Shown here in pieces: positions 1 through 12,103 of a DNA stretch of 64,000 nt (within the stretch, counting starts at the first letter, position 1; the number at the start of each line of letters is the position of its first letter). Under the pieces are notes generated by a model. That model searched no databases. It saw only the letters and a list, made by a program, of their open reading frames with translations, and was not told the DNA's origin. Origin of the DNA: Albimonas marina (GTDB taxonomy: Bacteria; Pseudomonadota; Alphaproteobacteria; Rhodobacterales; Rhodobacteraceae); NCBI RefSeq assembly GCF_029223255.1, contig NZ_JARHUC010000003.1, positions 1-64,000 on the forward strand, given 5' to 3'. The position numbers were made by a program, and so were the translations under genes.

Positions 1-70
1 CGCTGTCCAGCACCAAGCGAACCGCGCGATCGCGGACCTCAGGGGAGAACTTGTTCGTCGTCTTGCTCAT
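1..70 (-). CDS. IS3-family transposase OrfA, N-terminal fragment
   Basis: The first 23 codons of an IS3-type OrfA are visible. The peptide starts MSKTTNKFSPEVRDRAVRLV, the standard opening of the helix-turn-helix DNA-binding subunit whose product is normally fused to OrfB by programmed frameshifting. The gene is cut by the window edge, not visibly broken. It starts 53 bp inside the terminal inverted repeat, as expected for the family. OrfA recognises the element ends; catalysis sits in OrfB, which is outside the window. Confidence 0.8.
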   Translation of the reverse strand, partial: MSKTTNKFSPEVRDRAVRLVLDS

Positions 71-123
71 GGGGCTCCATCCTACTCAGGAGTGGGAGCC
101 TCCGGCAGACCCGGAGCGGTTCA
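1..123 (-). mobile_element. IS3-family insertion sequence, left end (partial)
   Basis: The element runs leftward out of the window. Read on the minus strand, its end begins at 123 with a TGAACCGCTCCGGGTCTGCC-type terminal repeat that continues through a GGAGGCTCC segment. About 50 bp later comes the ATG of a transposase orfA. This terminal sequence and spacing are typical of IS3-family elements as I know them. Only one end is visible, so neither the target duplication nor the completeness of the element can be judged. Confidence 0.75.
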
Positions 124-127
124 CCCC

Positions 128-355
128 TTGAAGGAGCGGCTTAAGAGCGCCAGGGCAGCCCGCCGGCTGGAGCGGAACTTCTGGCGCCTTCGAGTCGTCC
201 TGTGCGCCGGCTTTCTGGCCTTCTGCATGCTGCCCCACCACCCGTCGACCGCCGCGAGTGAGGACGTCGCGTGGGCGCTGTTCGGTGGGTTCGTGACCCT
301 CGGGCTCATCGGGCTGGCGGTGATCGAGGTGGCGGCGTGGCTGGACAAAGACTGA
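128..355 (+). CDS. Small two-helix membrane protein (hypothetical, possibly truncated by the IS)
   Basis: The reading frame encodes about 75 residues from a TTG at 128. It has a basic N-terminus, a first hydrophobic stretch (roughly residues 23-36), a short polar loop and a second hydrophobic stretch (roughly 49-68), ending in WLDKD. That is a credible two-pass inner-membrane protein. The frame stays open leftward across the IS terminal repeat, so the TTG start is arbitrary and the true N-terminus may have been replaced by the insertion. No family is recognised. There is no good ribosome binding site, so the gene may be a remnant. Confidence 0.35.
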   Translation: MKERLKSARAARRLERNFWRLRVVLCAGFLAFCMLPHHPSTAASEDVAWALFGGFVTLGLIGLAVIEVAAWLDKD

Positions 356-854
356 CGCTGCCGGCCCGGGCTCGGTCGGATGGATCGACATGAGCGGTCT
401 GTTCGGCGACGAGCTGCCGGATGCGACTCGCCCCGGCGTCGAGCCGGAGAACCTCTCCACGGCCGTGCGCCAGCGCCGCGTCGAATCCAGCGGTGGGCGG
501 AGGATCATCGGCGGCTATTGTGCGAGCGCGGAGGGGTCGGTGGGCCCAACTGAGGACGCTCAGGAATTTCCCCCGAGCCTTGGCCACCTCCCGCCGGGCG
601 GTGTTCAGGCGCTTGCGGCGGTGGCTATCGGCAGTTGCAATGCCGCCGCGCTCGCGAGATGCACTATACTCGACTTCGTCTCCGAAGGCCCGCGCCTGGG
701 TGGCGCGGGCCTTTCGTCGTTCTGGTGAGCAGAAAGGGCAGTGCATGACTCTGCCAGATCCTCAGCCCTCGGCGTACGATTGGAACTAGCTAGGAAATCA
801 TGCGCGAATCCATTAGGCTATTGTCGCGATCTTCGGAGATGGGGAAGTCCGACA
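356..854. other. Intergenic stretch without a convincing gene
   Basis: Several open frames overlap on both strands here, but none has a recognisable domain, a good ribosome binding site or codon use that separates it from the others. The only structured item is the hairpin at 687-711. A TATACT hexamer at 665-670 could be a -10 box but has no -35 partner at normal spacing. Confidence 0.5.
687..715 (+). terminator. Rho-independent terminator-like hairpin
   Basis: A perfect 10-bp GC-rich stem (687-696 with 702-711) with a 5-nt loop is followed by a short, interrupted T run. It would insulate the VPLPA-CTERM gene at 855 from upstream transcription. No gene that clearly ends just before it was identified. 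Confidence 0.6.
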
Positions 855-1625
855 ATGCATCGTTCAGCCTTCGCACACGCAGTTTCCGCGCTTGTTTTCA
901 GCGCCTTCGCCGCCTCACCGGCCCTCGCAATTCCCGTCGCGGTCGACCTCACCGGATGGACCCAAGAGGGGTCCGGTACCTGGACTGTGCAGACTGGGAA
1001 TGACTCGGTCTTGCAGACCTCCAACGCGGATCCCGGCGTCTTCTATGGCCCGGACAATGCCTTGGGTCAGCTCCTGCATGGGACCATCAAGGTTCAGACC
1101 ACCTCTGACGACGACTTCATCGGCTTCGTGCTGGGATTCGTCGGAGGAGACCTGACCGCTCCTACGGCATCCACAGCGTACCTGCTGGTGGACTGGAAGC
1201 AGAACGACCAGAGTCCGGCTGTCGACGGCTTGGCCATCTCGCTCGTGACGGGAGGCATTCTGGGCGGCCTGACCAACAATGCCTGGCAGCACACCGGGAC
1301 GGTGTCAGAGATCGCCAGAGGAACGAACCTCGGTTCGACTGGCTGGGCGGACAACACCGAGTATAGCTTTGACCTCGAGTACACAGCGTCGCGTGTTCGG
1401 ATCTATGTCGACGGCGTGCTCGAAATCGACATCACCGCGACCGACGCAGGCCTGAGCCAGTTCACGGCAGGCGCCTTCGGCTTCTACAACTACTCCCAGT
1501 CCAACGTGCTCTATGCTGGCATTACCGAAGCCAACGCCTCGGTTCCGTTGCCGGCAACTCTGCCCATGTTGGGCGTTGCGCTCGGTGGATTGGGTCTGTT
1601 CGTGAGGCGTCGGTCGGCTGCGTAG
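855..1625 (+). CDS. VPLPA-CTERM sorting domain protein with a lectin/TSP-C-like domain
   Basis: This is a 256-residue exported protein. Residues 1-25 form a signal peptide (MHRSAFAHAV, then a hydrophobic core ending SPALA). The body resembles a concanavalin-like or thrombospondin C-terminal beta-sandwich, with FIGFVLGF near residue 92, a YLLVDWKQ segment, and RIYVDGVLEI near residue 180. The C-terminus (about 230-256) is a textbook VPLPA-CTERM tripartite signal: VPLPA, a hydrophobic helix, then an Arg cluster (RRR). Such tails are recognised by exosortase-type systems, and no exosortase gene is in the window. The frame is open further upstream, but the start at 855 is chosen because the signal peptide begins there. 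It is probably a secreted or surface protein linked to exopolysaccharide. Confidence 0.85.
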   Translation: MHRSAFAHAVSALVFSAFAASPALAIPVAVDLTGWTQEGSGTWTVQTGNDSVLQTSNADPGVFYGPDNALGQLLHGTIKVQTTSDDDFIGFVLGFVGGDLTAPTASTAYLLVDWKQNDQSPAVDGLAISLVTGGILGGLTNNAWQHTGTVSEIARGTNLGSTGWADNTEYSFDLEYTASRVRIYVDGVLEIDITATDAGLSQFTAGAFGFYNYSQSNVLYAGITEANASVPLPATLPMLGVALGGLGLFVRRRSAA

Positions 1626-1677
1626 CTGACGACGGTGGCAGGCCGAGCTACGTTGCACGTGGCCGCCGGGTGACCAA

Positions 1678-1707
1678 GTGGACCCGCGCCTTCATTGCGC
1701 GGGCCAC
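1678..1707 (+). terminator. Hairpin downstream of the VPLPA-CTERM gene
   Basis: The stem is GTGG plus CCCGCGC, pairing with GCGCGGG plus CCAC, with one bulged A and a 7-nt loop. It lies about 50 bp after the stop codon at 1625. There is no T tract, so termination is possible but not certain. Confidence 0.4.
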
Positions 1708-1895
1708 ATTCAAAGGTTGGACAGCCTTGGAGCGCCCGACAGCGCGATCATCGCATGATTTCAATCTGACCCACTACTAGGCGCGGAGCGGGAAATCTTC
1801 CCCGAGCGCACTTGTTCCCGGACCCATCCGGCCCCCATGTGTCGCGACGAGGATACGGCGTTTCCATCCCCAACGCCACCCGACGGGAACCCGAC

Positions 1896-2333
1896 ATGCG
1901 ACCACTCCTCCTGCTCGTCGCTACGACTCTCCCGACGGCCGCCGCTGCTCAGGAAACCACGCTCACGCAATTGCGCGCGATGGGTCGCTGTGGCGGCTGC
2001 GCGGTCGCCGGGGCGCATCTCTCGGGGGGGCTCCTGACAGGGCTCGACATGACGGGCGCCACGATAGTCGACGCGCGCTTCGACGGCGCCCGTCTTTTCA
2101 TCGCGCTGTTCGACGGCGCGGTGCTGCAGCGGGTCAGTTTTGCCGGCGCCAACCTCCGCGGCGCCTCTTTCGCGGGGGCTCGGCTGACCGACGTCTCCTT
2201 CAAGGACGCCGACCTGAGCGGAGCCGTGTTCGACAGCGCCATACTTGAAAGCACCGATTTGAGCGACGCGCGTCTGTGCAACACACAGTTGCCCAATGAT
2301 ACGATGGCGAACGACGACTGCGCCGCTCGTTAG
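1896..2333 (+). CDS. Secreted pentapeptide-repeat protein
   Basis: This 145-residue protein has a signal peptide (MRPLLLLVATTLPTAAAAQ). A short segment with a CGGC motif follows. From about residue 35 to 130 there are roughly sixteen pentapeptide repeats of the A(D/N)LxX type (for example GANLRGASFAGARL), which fold as a right-handed quadrilateral beta-helix. Cysteines in CGGC and near the C-terminus (LCNTQ, NDDC) could form disulfides in the periplasm. The frame is open upstream, but ATG 1896 is the start that gives the signal peptide. The function is unknown. It lies in the probable island, with no operon partner. Confidence 0.8.
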   Translation: MRPLLLLVATTLPTAAAAQETTLTQLRAMGRCGGCAVAGAHLSGGLLTGLDMTGATIVDARFDGARLFIALFDGAVLQRVSFAGANLRGASFAGARLTDVSFKDADLSGAVFDSAILESTDLSDARLCNTQLPNDTMANDDCAAR

Positions 2334-2520
2334 ATTCGCGCGTAGTCGAAACTTCTGTCGCAAGCCATTGAGATACGCGTAGGGGCGCTATCTCGGAAAG
2401 ATGCTCGCGACTGTGGGGTTGGTGCTCGTTTCAACTGTCTGTCCAAGTTATTGATTCCATTAGGATTGAAACGGAGCGCGCAATTGAAACAGGCATTGCC
2501 CTAGAACGCCTTTCGCCAAC

Positions 2521-2565
2521 CTACGAATCTGGGGGTCGGGGGTTCGAATCCTCCCCGGCGCGCCA
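2521..2565 (+). tRNA. 3' half of a tRNA-Arg(ACG) gene, probable attachment site
   Basis: From the anticodon loop onward the segment is canonical: loop CTACGAA (anticodon ACG), 3' anticodon strand TCTGG, 5-nt variable loop, 5-bp T stem with loop TTCGAAT, 7-nt acceptor strand CCGGCGC, discriminator G and encoded CCA. Upstream the pattern fails: the expected 5' anticodon strand (CCAGA) reads CCAAC, and no matching acceptor GCGCCGG, D-arm or 5' end is present. It is therefore not a functional tRNA. A 3' half starting in the anticodon loop is a classic att core for tRNA-targeting integrases. Confidence 0.8.
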
Positions 2566-2946
2566 ACCTCCCCAACATCGCCGAACGCTGCCGAACCGCT
2601 GCGAGCGCATGATGCGCGGGCTGCTGCTTCGCGCGTCGGTCTCGACCGAAGCGACCGGCCCGCGGCCCCCGCTCTCAGGACCAATCTCTCGCCATCGTTC
2701 TGCGCCGACGCTCCGCTTCTCGACCGCGCCGGGTCGATCCGCGCGCGGGCATGTCGCCCAAGGCCTCGACCCCGCCACGCGTCCACCAGCGCGCCAGGCC
2801 CCGCCGTACCCGCTCCTCGGCTCCCCGCCCCTCCCCCCGGCCCCCATTGACCCCGCCCCCGTCGGCGCCGCAGGCTCCCGGCTTCGGCCCGCATGCGCCT
2901 CTGCGGCGCGCTCCGCCTCTCCCGGCGGGCCGCAGGAGATCCGCCC
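2566..2946. other. GC-rich intergenic region
   Basis: This is the first chromosomal-type DNA after the tRNA fragment. Open frames on both strands look like composition artefacts of very high GC. The minus-strand frames that cross the tRNA piece encode a meaningless basic peptide. The only functional item seen is the AGGAG ribosome binding site for the gene at 2947. Confidence 0.5.
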
Positions 2947-4161
2947 ATGAACGACATGTCGGCCTCGCCCGCGCCTCTCGGCCGCCATTCCGCCCGCATC
3001 GCCGCCCTCCATGCCGAGGCGACCGCCTGGCGCCGCGACATCCACGCCAACCCCGAGATCGGCTTCGAGGAGCACCGCACCTCCGCCCTGATCCAGGAGA
3101 AGCTGAAGGAATTCGGCGTCGACGAGATCCTGACCGGCCTCGGGCGCACCGGCGTCGTGGGCATCGTCCACGGCAAGACGCCCGGCAAGATGATCGGCCT
3201 GCGCACCGACATCGACGCCCTGCCGATGCAGGAGCGCACGGGCCTGCCCTACGCCTCGACCAACCCCGGCAAGATGCACGCCTGCGGCCACGACGGGCAC
3301 ACCGCCATGCTGCTGGCGACGGCCAAGATCCTCGCCGACACCCGCGACTTCGCGGGCTCCGTCGCGCTGATCTTCCAGCCGGCGGAGGAAGGCGGCGGCG
3401 GCGGGCGCGAGATGGTCGAGGACGGCATGTTCGACAAGGCCCCGTGCGAGACGGTCTGGGGCCTGCACAACATGCCCGACCAGCCGCTGGGGACCTTCAC
3501 CGCGCTGCCGGGCCCGACCATGGCCGGCATCGACTATTTCGACATCGCCTTCGAGGGGCAGGGCACCCACGCGGGCGTGCCCCACGCGGGCGTCGACACC
3601 GTGCTGACCGCGGCGCATTTCGTGACCACCGTGCAGTCGATCCCCGGCCGGAACCTCTCGCCCTTCGAAACCATCGCGGTCGGCATCTCGATGATCAAGG
3701 GCTCCGACGCCTACGTGGTGATGGGCGACCGGGCGGTCGTCGGCGGCTCGGTCCGCTTCTTCTCCGACGCGGCGCGCGACAAGACGGAAGGAAGGCTGCG
3801 CAGGCTGGCGGCCTCGGTCGCCGAGGGCTTCGACTGCAAGGCCGTGGTCGACTACCGCCGCAACTACCCGCCCTGCATCAACCCGCACGAGGAGGCCGAG
3901 ATCGCCGCCCAGGTGGCCGAGACCGTCGTGGGCGCCGAGGCGGTCTCCCGCACGGGCGAGCCCTGCATGGCCGGCGAGGACTTCGCCTTCATGCTCAACG
4001 CCCGCCCCGGCCACTACATCTGGATGGGCACGGCCGCCGAGGGCCACGTCTCCGGCCGGCTGCACTATCCCGACTACAACTTCAACGACGACGCCATTCC
4101 GCTGGGCGTCGCCTACTGGCTGGCGCTGGTCGACCGCCTGCTGCCGGCGGACGCGGCATGA
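2947..4161 (+). CDS. M20 family amidohydrolase (hippurate hydrolase-like)
   Basis: This 404-residue cytoplasmic dizinc amidohydrolase belongs to peptidase family M20, subfamily D, whose members cleave N-acyl amino acids. The metal-binding motif HACGHDGH is at residues 111-118. The catalytic and metal glutamates are in QPAEEG (E147, E148), and a GTHAGVPHAGVD dimerisation-domain signature follows. Near the C-terminus MAGEDFAFML matches the conserved family end motif. ATG 2947 was chosen over an upstream in-frame ATG because AGGAG lies 8 nt before it. The gene overlaps the downstream GST by 4 bp (ATGA), so the two are translationally coupled. The substrate is unknown. Confidence 0.9.
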   Translation: MNDMSASPAPLGRHSARIAALHAEATAWRRDIHANPEIGFEEHRTSALIQEKLKEFGVDEILTGLGRTGVVGIVHGKTPGKMIGLRTDIDALPMQERTGLPYASTNPGKMHACGHDGHTAMLLATAKILADTRDFAGSVALIFQPAEEGGGGGREMVEDGMFDKAPCETVWGLHNMPDQPLGTFTALPGPTMAGIDYFDIAFEGQGTHAGVPHAGVDTVLTAAHFVTTVQSIPGRNLSPFETIAVGISMIKGSDAYVVMGDRAVVGGSVRFFSDAARDKTEGRLRRLAASVAEGFDCKAVVDYRRNYPPCINPHEEAEIAAQVAETVVGAEAVSRTGEPCMAGEDFAFMLNARPGHYIWMGTAAEGHVSGRLHYPDYNFNDDAIPLGVAYWLALVDRLLPADAA

Positions 4162-4796
4162 TCGATTTCTACACCTGGACGACGCCCAACGGCCGCAAGG
4201 TCTCGATCCTGCTCGAGGAGCTGGGCGTCGCCTACGAGACCCATGCCGTGAACATCGGCAAGGACGAGCAGTTCGCGCCCGAGTTCCTCTCGGTCGCGCC
4301 CAACAACAAGATCCCCGCCATCGTCGACCGCCAGACCGGGCAGACGCTGATGGAGAGCGGCGCGATCATGCTCTACCTCGCCAAGAAGCACGGCAGGTTC
4401 CTCACCGAGGGCGGCGAGGAATGGCGGGTGGTCGAGTGGCTGATGTGGCAGATGGCGGGCTTCGGCCCGATCCTGGGCCAGGTGCATCACTTCCACTTCT
4501 TCCACCCCGGCAAGTCCGACTACGCCGAGGCCCGCTTCGGCGCCGAGGCGCGCCGCCTCTACGGCGTGCTCGACGCCCGCCTGCGGGATCGCGACTACGT
4601 GGCGGGGCAGGGGGCGGGGGCCTACTCGATCGCCGACATGGCGATCTGGCCCTGGGCCGCGCGGTTCGAGCGCCAGGGGATCGACCTCAAGGACTATCCC
4701 GGCGTGCTCGCCTGGTATCGCCGCATCGCCGAGCGTCCGGCCGTGGTCCGCGGCTACGACGTGCCCGCGACGGGCGAGGCGATTCCGATGCCCTGA
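4158..4796 (+). CDS. Glutathione S-transferase family protein (YfcG/YghU-like)
   Basis: This 212-residue protein has a thioredoxin-like N-terminal domain beginning MIDFYTWTTPNGRKVSILLEE. The TPNGRKVS segment, VAPNNKIPAI with its cis-Pro, and ESGAIMLYLA are hallmarks of nu-class/YfcG-type GSTs, which act as disulfide-bond oxidoreductases using glutathione. An all-helical C-terminal domain follows (WLMWQMAGFGPILGQ, YSIADMAIWPW). The start overlaps the stop of the M20 gene, so the pair is one transcription unit that ends at the hairpin at 4828-4863. Why an acylamino-acid hydrolase and a GST are paired is not evident. Confidence 0.9.
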   Translation: MIDFYTWTTPNGRKVSILLEELGVAYETHAVNIGKDEQFAPEFLSVAPNNKIPAIVDRQTGQTLMESGAIMLYLAKKHGRFLTEGGEEWRVVEWLMWQMAGFGPILGQVHHFHFFHPGKSDYAEARFGAEARRLYGVLDARLRDRDYVAGQGAGAYSIADMAIWPWAARFERQGIDLKDYPGVLAWYRRIAERPAVVRGYDVPATGEAIPMP

Positions 4797-4827
4797 GCGG
4801 GCGCCCCGACCTGAAGCCCTGAAACGC

Positions 4828-4863
4828 CTGCGGCGCGCCCCCCGGCCGGGAGGCGCGCCGCAG
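4828..4863. terminator. Bidirectional hairpin between convergent genes
   Basis: A perfect 12-bp stem (4828-4839 with 4852-4863) with a 12-nt loop sits between the GST gene and the convergent metalloprotease gene. There is no T tract, so it may act in Rho-dependent or mRNA-end protection mode. Confidence 0.55.
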
Positions 4864-4898
4864 ATCCGCACCCGCGGGGGGCGCAGGCGAAGCCGCCC

Positions 4899-9774
<4,876 letters not shown>

Positions 9775-9790
9775 GCGGGCCGGGCGCCCA

Positions 9791-9824
9791 CGAAAAAGGG
9801 CGCCGCGGTCCCCCCGCGGCGCCC
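9791..9824 (-). terminator. Intrinsic terminator of the amidase gene
   Basis: A perfect 11-bp stem (9798-9808 with 9814-9824) has a 5-nt loop. Read on the minus strand it is followed by TTTTT, which makes it a proper rho-independent terminator for the gene ending at 9847. The stem would also serve pip on the other strand, without a T tract. Confidence 0.8.
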
Positions 9825-9846
9825 CAACCTCAAGCCCTCATGCCGC

Positions 9847-11277
9847 TCAGCCCCTCGGGTCGATCGGCGCGATCGGGCCGATGCCGCGCTCCAGCACCGC
9901 GCCGGCGTTCAGCAGCGCCCGGTCGCCGTAGCGGGCCGAGATCAGCTGCACGCCCATCGGCTTGCCCGGAACCGTGTCCACCGGGACCGAGAAGCCCGGC
10001 AGGCCGATGGTGGGCGTGCCGGTCAGCGGCGCCATCGCGGCGAAGAAGGCGTCGGCGTCGAGGTCGTCGCGCTGGTCGTAATCCTCCTCGAAGGGCTTCG
10101 ACCAGCAGGTGGCGGTCAGGATCAGCGGATGCTCGGCCAGGAACACCTGCCACTCGCGCAGCATCGTCGAGCGCTTCGCGATCAGCTTCAGCATCCCGTC
10201 GCGGTCGGCGATCTCGGGCACGCCGCGCAGCGTCACCTCGAGGGCGCGCTTCATCTTCGCGTCGCCGATCTCCTCCATCATCCCCGCCAGGCCCGCGCGC
10301 ATCTCGTTGCCCAGCACGATCCGCCAGTACTCCACCGCCTCCTGGAACGAGGGCGTGGGGACCTCGACCACTTCGTAGCCCGCGTCCGCCAGGATCGCGC
10401 CGGCCTTGCGGATCGCGGCCGAGACCGCGGGGTCGGTGGGGAAGTCGGGGCTCTCGGCCGCCATCGCCACCTTGCAGGGCGCGTGCTCCAGCGGCGCGAA
10501 CATCCCCGTCGAGGGGGTCTGCCAGACGTCGCGCGGATCGGGCTTCGCCATCGCCAGCATCGCCAGGCGCACGTCCTCGACCGAGCGCGCCAGCGGCCCC
10601 TGGACCGAGCTCATCTGGCTCACGATCATCCGCTCGGCGAGCTGGGAGGGGCTGTAGGCCCCCGCGATCCCCGCCGTGGGCCGCAGCCCGTAGAGCCCGC
10701 AGTGATAGGCCGGCCCGCGGACCGAGCCGCCGATGTCGTTGCCATGCCCCATCGCCCCGATGCCGGCGGCGGTGGCCGAGCCCGCGCCGCCCGAGGACCC
10801 GCCGGGCGTGATCGTGGAATCGTGCGGGTTCACGGTCATCCCGTGCAGGTCGTTCGAGGTGAAGGCCCGCATCGAGAAGCAGGGCGTGTTGGTGCGCCCG
10901 ATGATGACGCCGCCCGCCGCCTTGATCGCCCGCACGACCGAGCCGTCCTCGGGCGCGATCAGGTCCTTGAACTTCACCACGCCGTTGGTGGTGGCGCGGC
11001 CCTTGTAGTCGACGTTGATCTTCACCGTCACCGGCACGCCGTGCAGGGGCCCGGAGGGGCCGGTCTTCCTCAGCGCTTCGTCCGCGGCCTTAGCCGCCTC
11101 CATCGCCTGCTCGGGCAGGGGGTCGACCACGGCGTTGAGGGCGGGGTTCGCCGCCTCCATCCGCGCCAGCGCGCTCTGCGTCGCCTCGACCGACGAGATC
11201 TTGCCGGCGGCGATGGCCGAGGCGAGTTCCGAGGCCGTCCAGGACCAGAGCTCGGTTGCGGCGGGCATGTCGGCCAT
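9847..11277 (-). CDS. Amidase (amidase-signature family)
   Basis: This 476-residue amidase-signature enzyme hydrolyses carboxamides through a Ser-cisSer-Lys triad. The Lys is K86 in VTVKINVDY, the cis-Ser lies in GGSSGG (159-164), and the nucleophile is S185 in NDIGGSVRGPA. It opens with the helical repeat typical of the family (ELASAIAAGKISSVEATQ). The start at 11277 follows AGAAGGAA; a second ATG three codons in is possible. A close paralogue lies at 36079-37473. It is monocistronic, with its own terminator at 9791. The substrate cannot be read from sequence. Confidence 0.9.
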   Translation of the reverse strand: MADMPAATELWSWTASELASAIAAGKISSVEATQSALARMEAANPALNAVVDPLPEQAMEAAKAADEALRKTGPSGPLHGVPVTVKINVDYKGRATTNGVVKFKDLIAPEDGSVVRAIKAAGGVIIGRTNTPCFSMRAFTSNDLHGMTVNPHDSTITPGGSSGGAGSATAAGIGAMGHGNDIGGSVRGPAYHCGLYGLRPTAGIAGAYSPSQLAERMIVSQMSSVQGPLARSVEDVRLAMLAMAKPDPRDVWQTPSTGMFAPLEHAPCKVAMAAESPDFPTDPAVSAAIRKAGAILADAGYEVVEVPTPSFQEAVEYWRIVLGNEMRAGLAGMMEEIGDAKMKRALEVTLRGVPEIADRDGMLKLIAKRSTMLREWQVFLAEHPLILTATCWSKPFEEDYDQRDDLDADAFFAAMAPLTGTPTIGLPGFSVPVDTVPGKPMGVQLISARYGDRALLNAGAVLERGIGPIAPIDPRG

Positions 11278-12103
11278 GGGGCGCGTTCCTTCTGCGAGGT
11301 GGCCCGCGCGGGAGGATGGGGGCGAGGGCCGGCGCGTCGCCCGGCGCTCCGCGGCCCGGTGCGCGCTCCGTCGCGGCGGAGGCGCCGGGCCGCCCGCGGG
11401 CGGCCGCCGCCGGACGCCTGTCCCGGCGGGCGAGGGGGAGGCGCGCGGCCCGACGCGGGCCGCGCTGCCCGGAAGCCTACCCGTTCCCGGCCCCGTCGCG
11501 ACCCCGAAGCGACCGGGGCGGCGTTCCGACGCATACGCGCATATCGCCCTCGGATACGCCCGTCCGCAGGACGCAGGCGCCCCGGCGCGCCCGCTCCGCG
11601 GCCGCGACCGCCCCGCCCTGCGTCCCCATCGAGGCGGGGCAGTGGGAGAGGGCGGAGAAAGGCGGGGAGGGGTCTAGGTCAGTGCGAGCGGTTCGGGCGC
11701 ATCGCCCGCCGCAAGCGTTGGAGGCGCGAACGTCGCCGTCCGTGCGAGCCCGCCCGAAATGGGCGGGCCATCGCCGTCAGCCCTGATTTTCACTTATTTT
11801 ATTGAAATAATTAAAAAATAATTTTAGTGGCTGTCCCTCGTGCCTCGTCCCCTCGCCGAACACGGGGCGATCAGGGAAACCCAGACCGGCTCGGCCCCTC
11901 TTCGATGCGCCTCGGTCATCTCCGCCGCGGGAACCGCAAGCCTTCAAGCGCGCCCTCGCCTCCCCGCCGCGACGCTCTCCGCCGGCCGTCCGGGCGCGCC
12001 GCTCCCGGCGCGCCCAAGCCCGCCCGCAGGGCGCCTCCGTCCCTCCGCCTCGCGCGCCCTGCGCGAGGCTTCCGGCTGGGGGCGGCCCGCGCCTTCGCCC
12101 GCC
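11278..12103. other. 826-bp intergenic region with an AT-rich spot and a repeat tail
   Basis: No reading frame here has homology or a ribosome binding site that I can support. Two items stand out. One is an isolated AT-rich stretch at 11785-11827. The other is a 25-bp segment at 12011-12035 that matches the tail of the hairpin repeats found at 15571, 18176 and 19910, lying 68 bp after the stop codon of the acyl-CoA dehydrogenase. The rest is GC-rich and featureless to the eye. Confidence 0.55.
11785..11827. other. Isolated AT-rich tract with a direct repeat
   Basis: About 43 nearly GC-free bases sit inside DNA of very high GC. The tract contains AAATAATT twice, separated by AAA. It could be a promoter UP-type element, a nucleoid-protein site or a scar of inserted DNA. 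The nearest starts are the amidase at 11277 (minus strand, about 500 bp away), so its target is unclear. Confidence 0.45.

Larger units (their letters stand above)
1..2520. mobile_element. Right end of a probable genomic island integrated at tRNA-Arg
   Basis: This block is clearly less GC-rich than the sequence after about 2566. It carries an insertion sequence and genes of accessory type, and it stops exactly where a 3' half tRNA begins (2521). Integration of a tyrosine-recombinase element into a tRNA gene leaves a displaced 3' half next to the flanking chromosome with the element on the other side, which is the arrangement seen here. The integrase and the reconstituted tRNA would lie left of the window. 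The island call is therefore inference. Confidence 0.45.

Noticed and set aside
306-746. Minus-strand 146-codon frame starting MHCPFCSPERR in the island end
   Set aside because: It crosses the hairpin at 687-711, overlaps other equally plausible frames and has no ribosome binding site or recognisable domain beyond the first residues.
2521-4065. Minus-strand frame across the tRNA fragment ending in a GEDSNPRPPDS-type peptide
   Set aside because: This peptide is the known spurious translation of tRNA 3' ends; the rest is antisense to the M20 gene.
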